A DNA stretch of 64,000 bases, from NCBI GenBank assembly GCA_020846635.1, contig JADLDO010000042.1, positions 52,312-116,311 of the forward strand. Direction: 5' to 3'. Shown one piece after another: positions 53,301 to 61,435 of this stretch. The translations under genes were made by a program, and so were the position numbers. This DNA is from Caldilineaceae bacterium. Its GTDB lineage: Bacteria > Chloroflexota > Anaerolineae > Caldilineales > Caldilineaceae. Under the pieces are notes generated by a model, which worked only from the letters and a program-made list of their open reading frames with translations, ran no database searches and was not told where the DNA came from. Within the stretch, counting starts at the first letter, position 1; each line of letters starts with the position of its first letter.

Positions 53301-55472
53301 CACAATGTTGATCGAACCACCCAGGTTGATGGGGTTAAGGGTGCCCAGATCAGCGCCATCGCGCGTGCCGATCAACTGTGCTGTGACCTTCTCAATACGT
53401 TCACCAGTGAGCGAGCGCACATGCCCGCGCACAAAAACCGGTCGCTCGGCCACAAAGGGTATATCGTTGTGCAGGTTCTGGATACCCTGTGTCACCTCCA
53501 GGCCAAATAACTGGATGGTTGGTGAACCGGGCGCAACCTGAGCGAGTTCTACGGTAATTTCATGGGTGGTCTTTCCATCGCTCACGGTGAGGATGTCGGT
53601 ATATTTCCCCTCCCCGCTAATGGCCGCGGTATTCACGCCAACTGTCAATGCTGTGGGGGCCGTGGCGGAGACGCTGCCATTGGCTGGCGTGAGTGTCAAC
53701 CAGGATGGCCCGGAAGTTGTCCAATTGGCGCTGTTCAAGCCTGTAAAGGCCAGGTCAACCACCTGCTCGGCAATCGGGTCGCCCAAGAAGCCACCGAAAT
53801 TCAACCGGTTGCGGTTGACCTGAAGCTTGCCGTCGGCAGAAACAACAGTAATCTTCACCGGCAATGTAATGGTCATGCCATTGGAGATCAGTTCAACCTT
53901 ACTTTCGTGGACGCCGACATCCAAGTTGGCATTGGCTGGGGCAACTGCAATGTCCATCCGCAATCCACCAGTGACCCATTTGGTCGTGGGCACCTTAATC
54001 CAAGAGCCACTACTATAAGTGAGCTTGCCAACATTGCGCGCCAGCACTGATTGGCTGGCTGGATTGCTGCGACTCCCTTTCACCCAAACAAAATCCAGGC
54101 TGAGCGGATCAAACGCCAGGGCATTGGGGTCGGCTGTCGGTTTGGGTGTGGCCGTCGGTATGCTCATTGGCGTCGCCGTTGGGTCCGGTGTTACCGGTTC
54201 CGGTGTTGCCAGTGTCACAGCGGTCGCGGCTGGTGTTGCCACTACAGGAGCCACTGTAGGAGTCACTGTCGCACCCGCAGCCCATACCCGCACACTCACC
54301 CCACCGGCGGTGGCAAGTCGGCTGCCATCGGGCGACCAGGCCATTGCGAGGTTGCCGCCACCGGTAACACCGTCGCCATGACCAGGGAGCGCTGCCAGGC
54401 TTGCGCCGCTCGCGACATCCCAGATGAGCACGGTGAGATTCCAGGTCGCGGTGGTGATTTTAGTGCTGTCGGGCGACCAATGCACGGGGGAGGACGCTGT
54501 CACGCTGGCGGGAAGGGTCTGTAGGGCAGCCCCGGTGGCGGCATCCGACACCACCACAAAGTCACCTCCACCATCAACACTAGCAATCTTGCTGCCATCG
54601 GGCGACCACGCCACACTGTTCGTACCGATGCCATTGTCAACAGTCAGCAAATTGCTCCCAGTCGTCGCATCCCACACGCGCAGAGAATTGTCAAAACTCC
54701 CCGAGGCGATCTTGCTGCCGTCGGGTGACCAGGCCAGTTGCGACGGCGTTCCTGTAAACCCGGTGAGGGTCAGGAGGGTGTCACCCGTGGCCCCGTCCCA
54801 CACCAATATACTCTGATCATTTGTCGTCGAGGCAAGTTTCGTGCCGTCGGGCGACCAGGCCACACTCGTCACATTACTCGCTGATGGGAGGGTGAGGGTC
54901 AGCAGGCTCGCGCCCGTCGTCGCATCCCATATGCGAACACTTTCATCAATCGGAGATGCGGAGACAACTTTCGTGCTATCGGGTGACCACAAAACGCTAT
55001 CCAAACGTCCACTATGACCTGTGAGGGTATGCAGTGTTGAGCCGGTCGCGGCATCCCAAATGCGTACACTCTTGTCGTCAGATACTGAGGCGATTTTGCT
55101 GCCATCGGGCGCCCAGGCCACGCCGGTCACATCGTCGCTGTGACCGCTCATCGTCAGTAAGCTCGCGCCTGTTGTGGCATCCCACACATGCACATTTCCG
55201 TCCCAGTCGCCAGAGACGAGTTTGCTGCCGTCGGGCGCCCAGGCCACGCTGTACACCGTATCCGTATGGGTGAGGACGAGCGTGGCTTGCCACACGGGTT
55301 CAGTTCCCGCAGTAGCGACGGGCGTCACAGTGGCATTGTTTGTTTGCGCGCGTGCGGAATCTGCCCTGAATGACAAGGATGTAAAAATCAATAGCACGGC
55401 GATGATCGCCAACACAAGCATGTGGGTGACGCGCATGCGGTTTGGGCTATGTACCCGGGGAGTATGGGGCAT
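50334..55472 (-). CDS. Giant secreted WD40 / BACON-like / metzincin / OAA-lectin / VHL-beta protein
   Basis: ATG 55472 with GGAG upstream gives 1712 residues. In order: signal peptide (~18-45); about seven WD40 repeats (~65-395, with recurring WSPDGSKIAS and RVWDAATG); a Thr/Pro stalk (~410-445); two BACON-like domains (~450-650); a zinc protease with HEIGHNLGRNH at 928-938 and a Met-turn DLMSYCWP near 985-992, the metzincin signature; and Ig-like segments (~1150-1440). Residues ~1442-1573 are an OAA-type lectin, with two VENQWGGADxPW motifs and GEGxIGFRA. After an acidic linker, ~1634-1708 match a VHL beta domain (VTVRFVNESEAIVV, FATHAWVV). It probably binds mannose glycans and cleaves proteins outside the cell. 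Confidence 0.85.
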   Translation of the reverse strand: MPHTPRVHSPNRMRVTHMLVLAIIAVLLIFTSLSFRADSARAQTNNATVTPVATAGTEPVWQATLVLTHTDTVYSVAWAPDGSKLVSGDWDGNVHVWDATTGASLLTMSGHSDDVTGVAWAPDGSKIASVSDDKSVRIWDAATGSTLHTLTGHSGRLDSVLWSPDSTKVVSASPIDESVRIWDATTGASLLTLTLPSASNVTSVAWSPDGTKLASTTNDQSILVWDGATGDTLLTLTGFTGTPSQLAWSPDGSKIASGSFDNSLRVWDATTGSNLLTVDNGIGTNSVAWSPDGSKIASVDGGGDFVVVSDAATGAALQTLPASVTASSPVHWSPDSTKITTATWNLTVLIWDVASGASLAALPGHGDGVTGGGNLAMAWSPDGSRLATAGGVSVRVWAAGATVTPTVAPVVATPAATAVTLATPEPVTPDPTATPMSIPTATPKPTADPNALAFDPLSLDFVWVKGSRSNPASQSVLARNVGKLTYSSGSWIKVPTTKWVTGGLRMDIAVAPANANLDVGVHESKVELISNGMTITLPVKITVVSADGKLQVNRNRLNFGGFLGDPIAEQVVDLAFTGLNSANWTTSGPSWLTLTPANGSVSATAPTALTVGVNTAAISGEGKYTDILTVSDGKTTHEITVELAQVAPGSPTIQLFGLEVTQGIQNLHNDIPFVAERPVFVRGHVRSLTGERIEKVTAQLIGTRDGADLGTLNPINLGGSINIVADPDRAQLNESFLFELPPSWRTGTVTVRLAGQSQPIACVDPAEKSNANGVADDCTVSLTYETVPALPITYFLYKEQGYFDYSDGRRRSATTFTANADHASATSLQLLAGLPIPRVDPQIHATTLTFPVIRGSAEQAKADAMMRAEHEKAGKPIRHFYGLFARYNLATDPKANFVGGPGGAAVVPGFFGFGEYYTSQPMATLNMHEIGHNLGRNHVNCGNPASPDPNFPHPNQQISDVLSGNEAYYGFNIIDQAIYPPTHKDLMSYCWPQWISPYSYKAMMERLKIHYNPPAGNSGAGQAAASPGSPILLINGHITGTVAGSIEGVVSDNANAAIPAADASDYSLRLEDANGETIATYPVTPQLVEGQNHEDFIVYTAAVPQPENLARVVLQYETQPLTERVASASAPTLTLTISGSQSLSITWSASDADGDELRFNVDYSIDDGASWQKLVWDWPETALEIDSTKLPGSTQARIRVSANDGFHTTFAESAAFAVADHPPVAIILSTDLNRYYVGGQTILLEGTGYDLEDGMLSGSDLTWHSDRDGVLGTGPTLAVDADNLAEGPHLIWLEATDSTGQSSFGDSTMGVAGEAGFVAANDTVSFDILYDPLTLPAELVVAPDLGFFTTSGATQLLTGTLAVNNLGDGDLGWTASSDAAHVTLNSNSGNTPAMVVVTVNPTGLADGLHEGTLTFTPTEATLAPVTVDYFINVYAPSPLDIAQNNAYVVENQWGGADTPWSDGGMWVIGGRQDQHVVALDITSTDDGQTLVGTVAYAGEGQIGFRAAKTEQNTYLVENQWGGADAPWNPGGIWVLGTREDQSIVALSISSEDDGNTLNGTMTYVGEGTIGFRAILQPASTLDESDAANENTSDQADAESETRIDDAELPTAGSDTTSDVAPQIAICDATDVPAPTHGGVTVRFVNESEAIVVAYWRDFNGNLMEYHRLDPDGFADQETFATHAWVVEDEAGNVLLDYTVSAEATQCVLIEQP

Positions 55473-56029
55473 GAAATTCTCCAATTCGTTGTTTCCAATT
55501 CGTTGTTTGAGAACAAGCAAGATACACACGCAGAAAGTTCTGTCTCTGAACCCTCCCCAGATTCGACATGACGATAAGCAAAAGACTTCTGGATGAATGC
55601 CTCGCCAAAATCAATCGGCAAAAGTCACTCAAGAGAGATGAAGTCAAACGCTTATGCCAATGCAAATCTCTATCGCTGTTTAGAGAGAACTTAATGCGTG
55701 CTTGAATAGCCACGCCGGATCAGATCTGATCGTGTCACCAAAGGGATGGGATGTAATGCTCTACAAGTAGTGTTTGATGGGACAATGCAAGGTGCCCGCG
55801 GGGTTGAGATTGATGTTCATATCTGCCAGCCGCTCTAACATACTCGATCCAGCAGAAATCGCTGCAAGAGGAGTTGTAAATCTGTCCAGCACACATGATG
55901 TGCATCGTATGCACTGGACACAGAGTATAACACATTGAGGAATTTGCGAGTTATCATCTTCCTGACAATTGCTGCAATTTGTGCCGACAATTCATACACG
56001 TACAGCCATATCTGCACGAGTTAACCGCC
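55473..56029. other. Upstream region of the giant secreted protein gene
   Basis: No convincing gene is present. A direct repeat of CCAATTCGTTGTTT-like sequence lies at about 55480-55508 next to the gene start. An inverted repeat GTGCAT-CGT-ATGCAC sits at 55898-55912, a possible operator. The stretch also separates the gene from the second PLD fragment. Confidence 0.45.
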
Positions 56030-56441
56030 TCAGCGGGCGACCAACGCCCAATCGTGCAGAAAGACCTCTGGGAGACGCGCATAAACCGCGGGGTGATCGA
56101 CCATCAAGACCACCTCGCGGTTGACCTTGTGGCTGACTTCGCCGCCATTGAGGCTACCCACGGCTGACCAGGTCACCCCATCCACGCGCGCCAGAAGCCA
56201 TTTGGCATGGATGCCGCCGCCCGTTGGGTTTCCCACCGCGCCCACGATGTCGATCCCTTCGGCTACGGCAATGGTGGCGAGATATTCGACCGTGGCTTGG
56301 TTGCTGCGGTTCGCCTCGGGCTTATCAAACAAACTGTCGAGCAGCACATGCACTTTCGCCCCACGCCGCGCCGCCTCAACCAGCAGTTGCAGGCGTGGAT
56401 TGGGAGCAGCAATGGGATTGGAACTGCCCGATCCCCAGAAC
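56030..56441 (-). pseudogene. Phospholipase-D-type (HKD) gene fragment, copy 2
   Basis: The frame starts immediately after a stop codon with no initiation codon and reads GSGSSNPIAAPNPRLQLLVE, KVHVLLDSLFDKPEANRSNQ, GGGIHAKWLLARVDG and SAVGSLNGGEVSHKVN, ending LHDWALVAR. It contains one complete HKD motif and GSxN, matching the C-terminal catalytic half of a PLD-family protein. It is about 75% like copy 1 by eye and on the same strand, so the two flank the giant gene as diverged direct repeats. It is 5'-truncated and presumed inactive. Confidence 0.7.
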
Positions 56442-56988
56442 TAATGCTCATAAAACTGCACTCAATAAGGCTCACTGCCAAGTTGTCGAATGAATTCATG
56501 AAGACCAGCGCGAGGGGGCAATGCATGTTTCGGGCAAGGCTATTACTGCCATGCTGCACCGCAAACGTCGTTTGCGGTGCAAACTCGGTCTTCCCATGCA
56601 AGTAGCTATGCACTAGCGCTGTGACGATTAGTTCAGCCGCCGCCTCCCTACAATACCAAGAGGTACTACCCCACTTGCAGCTGTGCTGTCAGCGTAACGG
56701 ATGGTTGTGTATTGCGTCTAGATCCACTTGTCCCTCGAATTCCACAATAAACGACAGGAAGCGGCAGGTCGGGCGCGAGCTCCCGCCTTCCGTGAAGTTG
56801 CGATGATGATTTCAGACGACGAGTGTATTGAGTTCTACACCGCTGACAATAGACTGTAACTCGCCCTGTTCACAGTTATGTTACTTGAACAGACTGGGCG
56901 TCCGCTAAAAATAGATGAAATCCTTCATGTATACGTCCTGCCATACGCGGTATAACTAGAACGCGCAACCTAACAAGAGGCGCGTCTG
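56442..56988. other. Gene-free stretch before the recombinase island
   Basis: No supported gene. It holds a compact palindrome at 56555-56581 (TGCACCGCAAACG paired with its exact complement around one base). Nothing else notable; a weak promoter for the first recombinase may lie in the last 100 bp (TATAAC at 56951). Confidence 0.45.
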
Positions 56989-57993
56989 GTGAATCTTGCG
57001 GTGGCAAAGAGGACGAACATGGCTGGCGATAGTCTTGGTGTATATGTCGAGCGATTTTTGGGAATCAAGCACAACCCGCAGACGCGAGCTTGGTATTCCA
57101 AGTACCTCGCGCCGATGGTCGAAAACTTAGGTGCAGAACATCCATTGAGTACCATCACGCGCGCGGAAGCTGAAGCCTATTGGCGAGCAGTGCGCGCGCG
57201 ACGGAATGTTTGGGAGAGCCACCCCACAAAGACTACGCAGAAGCGTGCTTTGTCGCCGACAACACTGCATAATTACCTGCGTGCCGCGCGCACCTTCTGG
57301 AACGAAATGGTGCGCCAGCAGGTGGTGGAGTATAACCCGTTTGACCATATCAAACCGCCCAGGGACAAACGTCCAGCGGTGATGAAGGCGATCACAACCG
57401 AAGACTTACGGGCCATTTGGCAGGCGGCGTTGCACTCTAACCCGCGCGATTTTGCCATTATTACGGTGATGGCGACCTCTGGTGTGCGAGCCGGGGAGTT
57501 GGTGAGTATGAATCTGCATCAACTGGACTTACGACAGGGGATTGCTTGGGTCAAAGGCAAACGGGGGTGGCGTAAGGTCTTCCTGGGTAAAGCGAGTGTT
57601 CAGGCGATTCAAGCCTATCTCAAGGAACGGCCCACCAACAAAGGCGATGCATTGTGGCTGAATATCTTCGGTCAACCGCTGACCACGGATGGTGTACGCC
57701 AACTGGTAGACCGATTGGCTGAGAAGGCGAGGATCACCGGGCGATATAACCTTCATGCCTTTCGTCATCGTGCTGCTCAGGCGTGGCTGGATCAGGGCAT
57801 CAACGCCCAGATCGTGGCGCAGGCCCTGGGTCATGCCGATGTGACGGTGATACTGCATATATACGGTAACCAAGACGATCGCCGTGTCGCCAAAGCCATC
57901 CGCCAGGCTGAGATGGCCCCGTTTGAAGAGCCGCCCAGCCTAGCGGATTTGGAACTCGAAGAAATAACAAACCTCTTGACTAAACCTGCTTGA
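56989..57993 (+). CDS. Tyrosine recombinase A (XerC/D-like)
   Basis: Up to 334 residues from GTG 56989 (AAGAGG upstream); ATG 57019 with AAGAGGA is an equally good start. An N-terminal SAM-like core-binding domain (~20-110) precedes the catalytic domain with Arg in TSGVRAGEL, HxxR in LHAFRHRAAQ, His in ALGHADVTV and the nucleophile Tyr in HIYGNQ. Its 3' end overlaps the 3' end of recombinase B by 14 bp in convergent orientation. A clear but diverged homologue (A') lies at 60007-60999 in the opposite direction. Confidence 0.9.
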   Translation: MNLAVAKRTNMAGDSLGVYVERFLGIKHNPQTRAWYSKYLAPMVENLGAEHPLSTITRAEAEAYWRAVRARRNVWESHPTKTTQKRALSPTTLHNYLRAARTFWNEMVRQQVVEYNPFDHIKPPRDKRPAVMKAITTEDLRAIWQAALHSNPRDFAIITVMATSGVRAGELVSMNLHQLDLRQGIAWVKGKRGWRKVFLGKASVQAIQAYLKERPTNKGDALWLNIFGQPLTTDGVRQLVDRLAEKARITGRYNLHAFRHRAAQAWLDQGINAQIVAQALGHADVTVILHIYGNQDDRRVAKAIRQAEMAPFEEPPSLADLELEEITNLLTKPA

Positions 57994-58879
57994 ACAAGGT
58001 GTCCACCGCGCCAAAGCGGGCATGAGCATCCTGCAAGTCAGTCTCCAGCCGCGGCAAGTACTGGCGCAGGATGGTGATGTCAGCATGTCCCATCAGGCGT
58101 GCCAGTACATACACATTCATCCCATTGCGTAGACAATTGATAGCAAAGGTGCGGCGGAAGGTATGCGCCGTACAAGTCTTGACGCCTGACCGTTCTTGCA
58201 ACCGTTCCATCAATTGCACCAGCCCATCAACGCGCAGCCGACCATTTTTGAACTCTGAAGCAAAGGCAGGTGTGTGCGGTCGGGTATCACGGCGTTCTGC
58301 CCAGTAGCGTTTGATCTGCTTGCGGGTGCGTGCACCGATATAGGTGTTGCGTGCTTTTTGTCCCTTGCCAAGCCTCACCAACACCACTCCTGTTTTCAAA
58401 TCTATATCCCCAATGTTGAGTGCCACAAGCTCGCTGGCGCGGACACCCGAATCCAGCAAAAAGAGGCACAGGGCTTTGTCGCGCTCACTGATGCAACTCC
58501 GCAAGATGGCATGGATGTCAGTGGAGGAGAGCGCTTCGAGGATTTTCTTCTCCAATCTGGGCATCTGCACCTTATCGAATGGTGATTTCTCGATGAGTTC
58601 GTCACGCACACAATAGTTGAGGAAGGCGCGGATCGAACGAGCGATATTGTGCTGATACTGGCTGGAGAGATTGCGACGCGAAACGCTGATAAGATAGCGG
58701 CGGATGTGGTGCGCGGTGAGTTCGTGCAGCGCGTGGAGGCCCTCGGCCTCACACCAACACATGAATGGGGCAAGTTTATACTGGTAAAATTGGCGGGTAG
58801 CAGGGGTCAAACGACGGGCTTCGCAGTCCAACATAAACATGTCGAACGCATCACAAAATTGGTGAGTCCCTAGGTGCAT
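57980..58879 (-). CDS. Tyrosine recombinase B
   Basis: ATG 58879 with AAGGAC upstream gives 299 residues, equal in length to its homologue B'; an upstream start at 58921 is less likely. It has a core-binding domain (LTPATRQFYQYKLAPF to SSQYQHNIARSIRAF) and the catalytic residues Arg (DSGVRASEL), HxxR (AHTFRRTFA), His (MGHADIT) and Tyr (LRQYLPR). It belongs to a different subfamily from A. Together A and B form a convergent, 3'-overlapping pair. A broken copy of its N-terminal part lies at 44889-45125. Confidence 0.9.
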   Translation of the reverse strand: MHLGTHQFCDAFDMFMLDCEARRLTPATRQFYQYKLAPFMCWCEAEGLHALHELTAHHIRRYLISVSRRNLSSQYQHNIARSIRAFLNYCVRDELIEKSPFDKVQMPRLEKKILEALSSTDIHAILRSCISERDKALCLFLLDSGVRASELVALNIGDIDLKTGVVLVRLGKGQKARNTYIGARTRKQIKRYWAERRDTRPHTPAFASEFKNGRLRVDGLVQLMERLQERSGVKTCTAHTFRRTFAINCLRNGMNVYVLARLMGHADITILRQYLPRLETDLQDAHARFGAVDTLFKQV

Positions 58880-58966
58880 GAAAAAATCGTCCTTTCGGAG
58901 AAATGGACGACTACACAACATCTAGTATTTAGCACCAGGAACAACTACTATATATTGTGGTTAGGT

Positions 58967-59039
58967 GGTGATGGGTGGACTTGAACCACCGACCTAGGGA
59001 TTATGAATTGCTCGTTATTCACCATAACCTGACACACCA
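58967..59039 (-). other. tRNA-like sequence (CAT anticodon), probably a degenerate tRNA or attachment site
   Basis: Read on the minus strand, 73 bases fit a tRNA frame. The T arm is perfect (GGTGG-TTCAAGT-CCACC), the loop TTCATAA holds a CAT anticodon at the right position, and A14 and A21 are conserved. A 5-bp D-stem GTTAT/ATAAC is present, although its register is shifted. However, only 4 of 7 acceptor pairs and 3 of 5 anticodon-stem pairs form, and no CCA is encoded. It lies exactly between recombinases B and B', as expected of an integration site. Confidence 0.5.
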
Positions 59040-59113
59040 CAAGGGCTAGTATGTGATGATGAATCTGATGCCTTATATTGTAGTTGCGCCTCCATGTGCT
59101 AGGAGGCACGACT

Positions 59114-60010
59114 ATGGGACACCGAGGAACTACCTCAATTGCGGAAGCATTGGAAATGTTCATGTTGGACTGCGAAGCACGCCGTCTAACACCTGCCACG
59201 CGTTACTTCTATCAGAATAAAATTGGGCTATTTGTGCGATGGTGTGGTGAACATGATATAGAGTTGCTCACCGACCTCACCCCACACGATCTGCGGCGTT
59301 ACTTCATCAACCTGCAACACCGCGAACTCTCCAGCCAATACCAGAACAACATCGGCCGTGCCATTCGTGCTTTTCTCAACTATTGTGTGCGTGATGAGCT
59401 GATGCAGGCCACACCATTTGCGAAGGTGAAACTGCCGCGGATGGAGAAGAAGATCCTTGAGGCACTCACTACAACTGATATTAAAGCCATCCTCAAAAGC
59501 TGCCAAAGCGAGCGAGATCGTGCCATCTGCCTTTTTCTGCTGGATACGGGCGTGCGGGCTAGTGAGTTGCTCGCCCTTAACGTAGAAGATATTGACAAGG
59601 CTGTGGGCACTATCCATGTCAGGCTTGGAAAGGGCCAAAAGGGTCGTGTTACCTATATCGGGGCTGCCAGCCGCAAGCAACTCCATCGCTACTGGCTCAA
59701 GCGAACAAACCTGTCACCCAAGTCTCCAGCGTTTCACTCGACAATGACAGGAGACCGATTGACTCTAGATGGGCTAGTCCAGATGATGGAGCGACTGCGT
59801 CGGCGGTCGGGTGTAGCAATCTGTACTTGTCATACTTTTCGGCGTACCTTTGCCATCACATGTTTACGCAATGGGATGAACATATACGTTCTTGCGCGGT
59901 TGATGGGTCATGCCGATATCACGATTTTGCGCCAGTATCTGCCGCTAGTCGAATCCGATCTGCAGGATGCCCACGCGCGTTTCGGTACGGTTGACAACTT
60001 TCTACGTTAG
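59114..60010 (+). CDS. Tyrosine recombinase B'
   Basis: ATG 59114 is preceded by AGGAGG and gives 298 residues; an upstream TTG frame is discounted. It is a clear homologue of recombinase B along its whole length (shared EMFMLDCEARRLTPATR-type N terminus, LSSQYQ and AFLNYCVRDEL). The catalytic residues Arg (DTGVRASEL), HxxR (CHTFRRTFA), His (MGHADIT) and Tyr (LRQYLPL) are all intact. It points the opposite way to B and its 3' end overlaps A' by 4 bp. Confidence 0.9.
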   Translation: MGHRGTTSIAEALEMFMLDCEARRLTPATRYFYQNKIGLFVRWCGEHDIELLTDLTPHDLRRYFINLQHRELSSQYQNNIGRAIRAFLNYCVRDELMQATPFAKVKLPRMEKKILEALTTTDIKAILKSCQSERDRAICLFLLDTGVRASELLALNVEDIDKAVGTIHVRLGKGQKGRVTYIGAASRKQLHRYWLKRTNLSPKSPAFHSTMTGDRLTLDGLVQMMERLRRRSGVAICTCHTFRRTFAITCLRNGMNIYVLARLMGHADITILRQYLPLVESDLQDAHARFGTVDNFLR

Positions 60011-60999
60011 CCCAAGGGCGTGTGCAACCGCTGTGTAATATCCTCAAGTTCGAGATCTTCTAGGCAGGATGGCTCCTGAAAAGGGGCCATCTCTGCTTGG
60101 CGGATTGCTTGCGCCACACGCCGGTCATCCTGATTGCCATAAATTTTGAGGGTCACTGTAACGTCGGCATGCCCCAGAGCCTGGGCCACGATTTGGGCAT
60201 TGATACCTTGATCCAACCAGGCCTGGGCTGCACGGTGCCGAAAGGCATGTAGATTGTGGCGTCCTGCAACTTGGGCCCGTCCTGCCAGCCGATCTACCAA
60301 CTGACGCACGCCATCGCTTGTCAAGGGTTGGCCATGCACGTTGAGCCAGAGTCCAGTTGTCTTTCCAGCAGGCCGTACTTGCAGATAATGTTGAATAGCC
60401 TGCACACTCGCTTTACCTAGAAAGACCTTACGCCATCCCCGCTTCCCTTTGACCCATGCTACCCCTTGTTTCAAGTCCAGTTGTGAAAGATCCATGCTCA
60501 CTAATTCGCCGGCACGGATGGCTGCAGTCGCCATCACCGTGATGATGGCAAAATCGCGCGGGCTTGATTGAAGCGCCGCTTGCCAGATGGCACGTAGGTT
60601 ATCTGCAGTAATCGCCTTCATCGTGACGGGGCGCGTATCCTTTGGTGCTTTGAGGTGATCAAACGGATTGTACTCCACTACCCGCTGGCGTACCATCTCA
60701 TTCCAAAAGGCACGTGCAGCACGTAGGTAGTTGTCTAATGTGGTGGGCGACAGCGCCCGCTTCTGCGTGGGCTTCATCGGGTGATCCTCCCAGCAATTCT
60801 CACGTTTTTGTATAGATTGCCAGTAGGCTTCAGCCTCGACCCTCGTTACCATCGTCAAGGCGCGCTCTCGTCCTAAAAAGTGGGCCATTGGCGCAAGATA
60901 TTTAGCATACCAGACACGCGTATGCCGATTGTACTTAATCGCCAAAAATCGTTCGACTGCCCGGCCAAGATTGTCGTTCACTCGTTCTGTCCTATTCAC
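60007..60999 (-). CDS. Tyrosine recombinase A'
   Basis: 330 residues from GTG 60999. It is homologous to recombinase A throughout, with long identical stretches in the catalytic domain (KGKRGWRKVFLGKASVQAIQ and HRAAQAWLDQGINAQIVAQA). It differs near the first catalytic Arg (TAAIRAGEL against TSGVRAGEL). All catalytic residues are present: Arg, HxxR in LHAFRHR, GHADV and Tyr in KIYGNQ. It is convergent with B', mirroring the A-B pair. The divergence between copies shows this is an old, maintained duplication. Confidence 0.9.
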   Translation of the reverse strand: MNRTERVNDNLGRAVERFLAIKYNRHTRVWYAKYLAPMAHFLGRERALTMVTRVEAEAYWQSIQKRENCWEDHPMKPTQKRALSPTTLDNYLRAARAFWNEMVRQRVVEYNPFDHLKAPKDTRPVTMKAITADNLRAIWQAALQSSPRDFAIITVMATAAIRAGELVSMDLSQLDLKQGVAWVKGKRGWRKVFLGKASVQAIQHYLQVRPAGKTTGLWLNVHGQPLTSDGVRQLVDRLAGRAQVAGRHNLHAFRHRAAQAWLDQGINAQIVAQALGHADVTVTLKIYGNQDDRRVAQAIRQAEMAPFQEPSCLEDLELEDITQRLHTPLG

Positions 61000-61144
61000 A
61001 ATCGAATAGCCTGCGTGCGTATCTGCTGATAATCGTGCTCTAGTTATAGCGTATAGGCGAAGTCTCTTACATTGCGGATTTCAACCATCTTTGCCAAGCG
61101 ACCTTATCGCTCGTTTGCTCTGCTCCACCAATCCAAATATGAAT

Positions 61145-61435
61145 TGTCAACTTTTTTGACATTATGTGATGTAGTCTATTTTTTAGACTATCAATAGTAT
61201 TGATCTTATTATTGATATATATTGATAGTCTATTTTTTAGACTACCCCCTTCCCTATTTATCGCTTTGCTACAACAAACCAGGGGTAGTCTACTAAATGA
61301 TAGAGGGTTACAATCGTCTAGCTGTCGATGGGGTAGTCTAAAAAATAGACTACCCTTTTTATTTTTGCCTGATAGGAAGCGAGCCGCGGGGTAGTCTAGT
61401 AAAAAATTAGCTAGGGTAGTCTACTCAGTAGACTA
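61145..61435. repeat. Array of TAGTCTA palindromes: candidate plasmid origin or Rep-binding iterons
   Basis: TAGTCTA occurs at 61172, 61226, 61286, 61334, 61392 and 61417. At 61172, 61226, 61334 and 61417 it is followed five bases later by its complement TAGACTA, making 19-bp palindromes with A/T-rich or CTCAG centres. Another inverted repeat TGTCAA/TTGACA lies at 61145-61161. Centres are spaced 25-60 bp in AT-rich DNA. The last palindrome contains the stop codon of the Rep-like gene. This layout resembles origin iterons or partition sites. Confidence 0.75.

Noticed and set aside
55473..55529. Longer start for the giant secreted protein
   Set aside because: The extra 19 residues precede a good ribosome-binding site and a normal signal peptide start at 55472.
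61145..61435. Possible CRISPR array
   Set aside because: The repeated unit is a 7-bp core arranged as palindromes with irregular 25-60 bp spacing, and there are no cas genes. An origin or operator array fits better.
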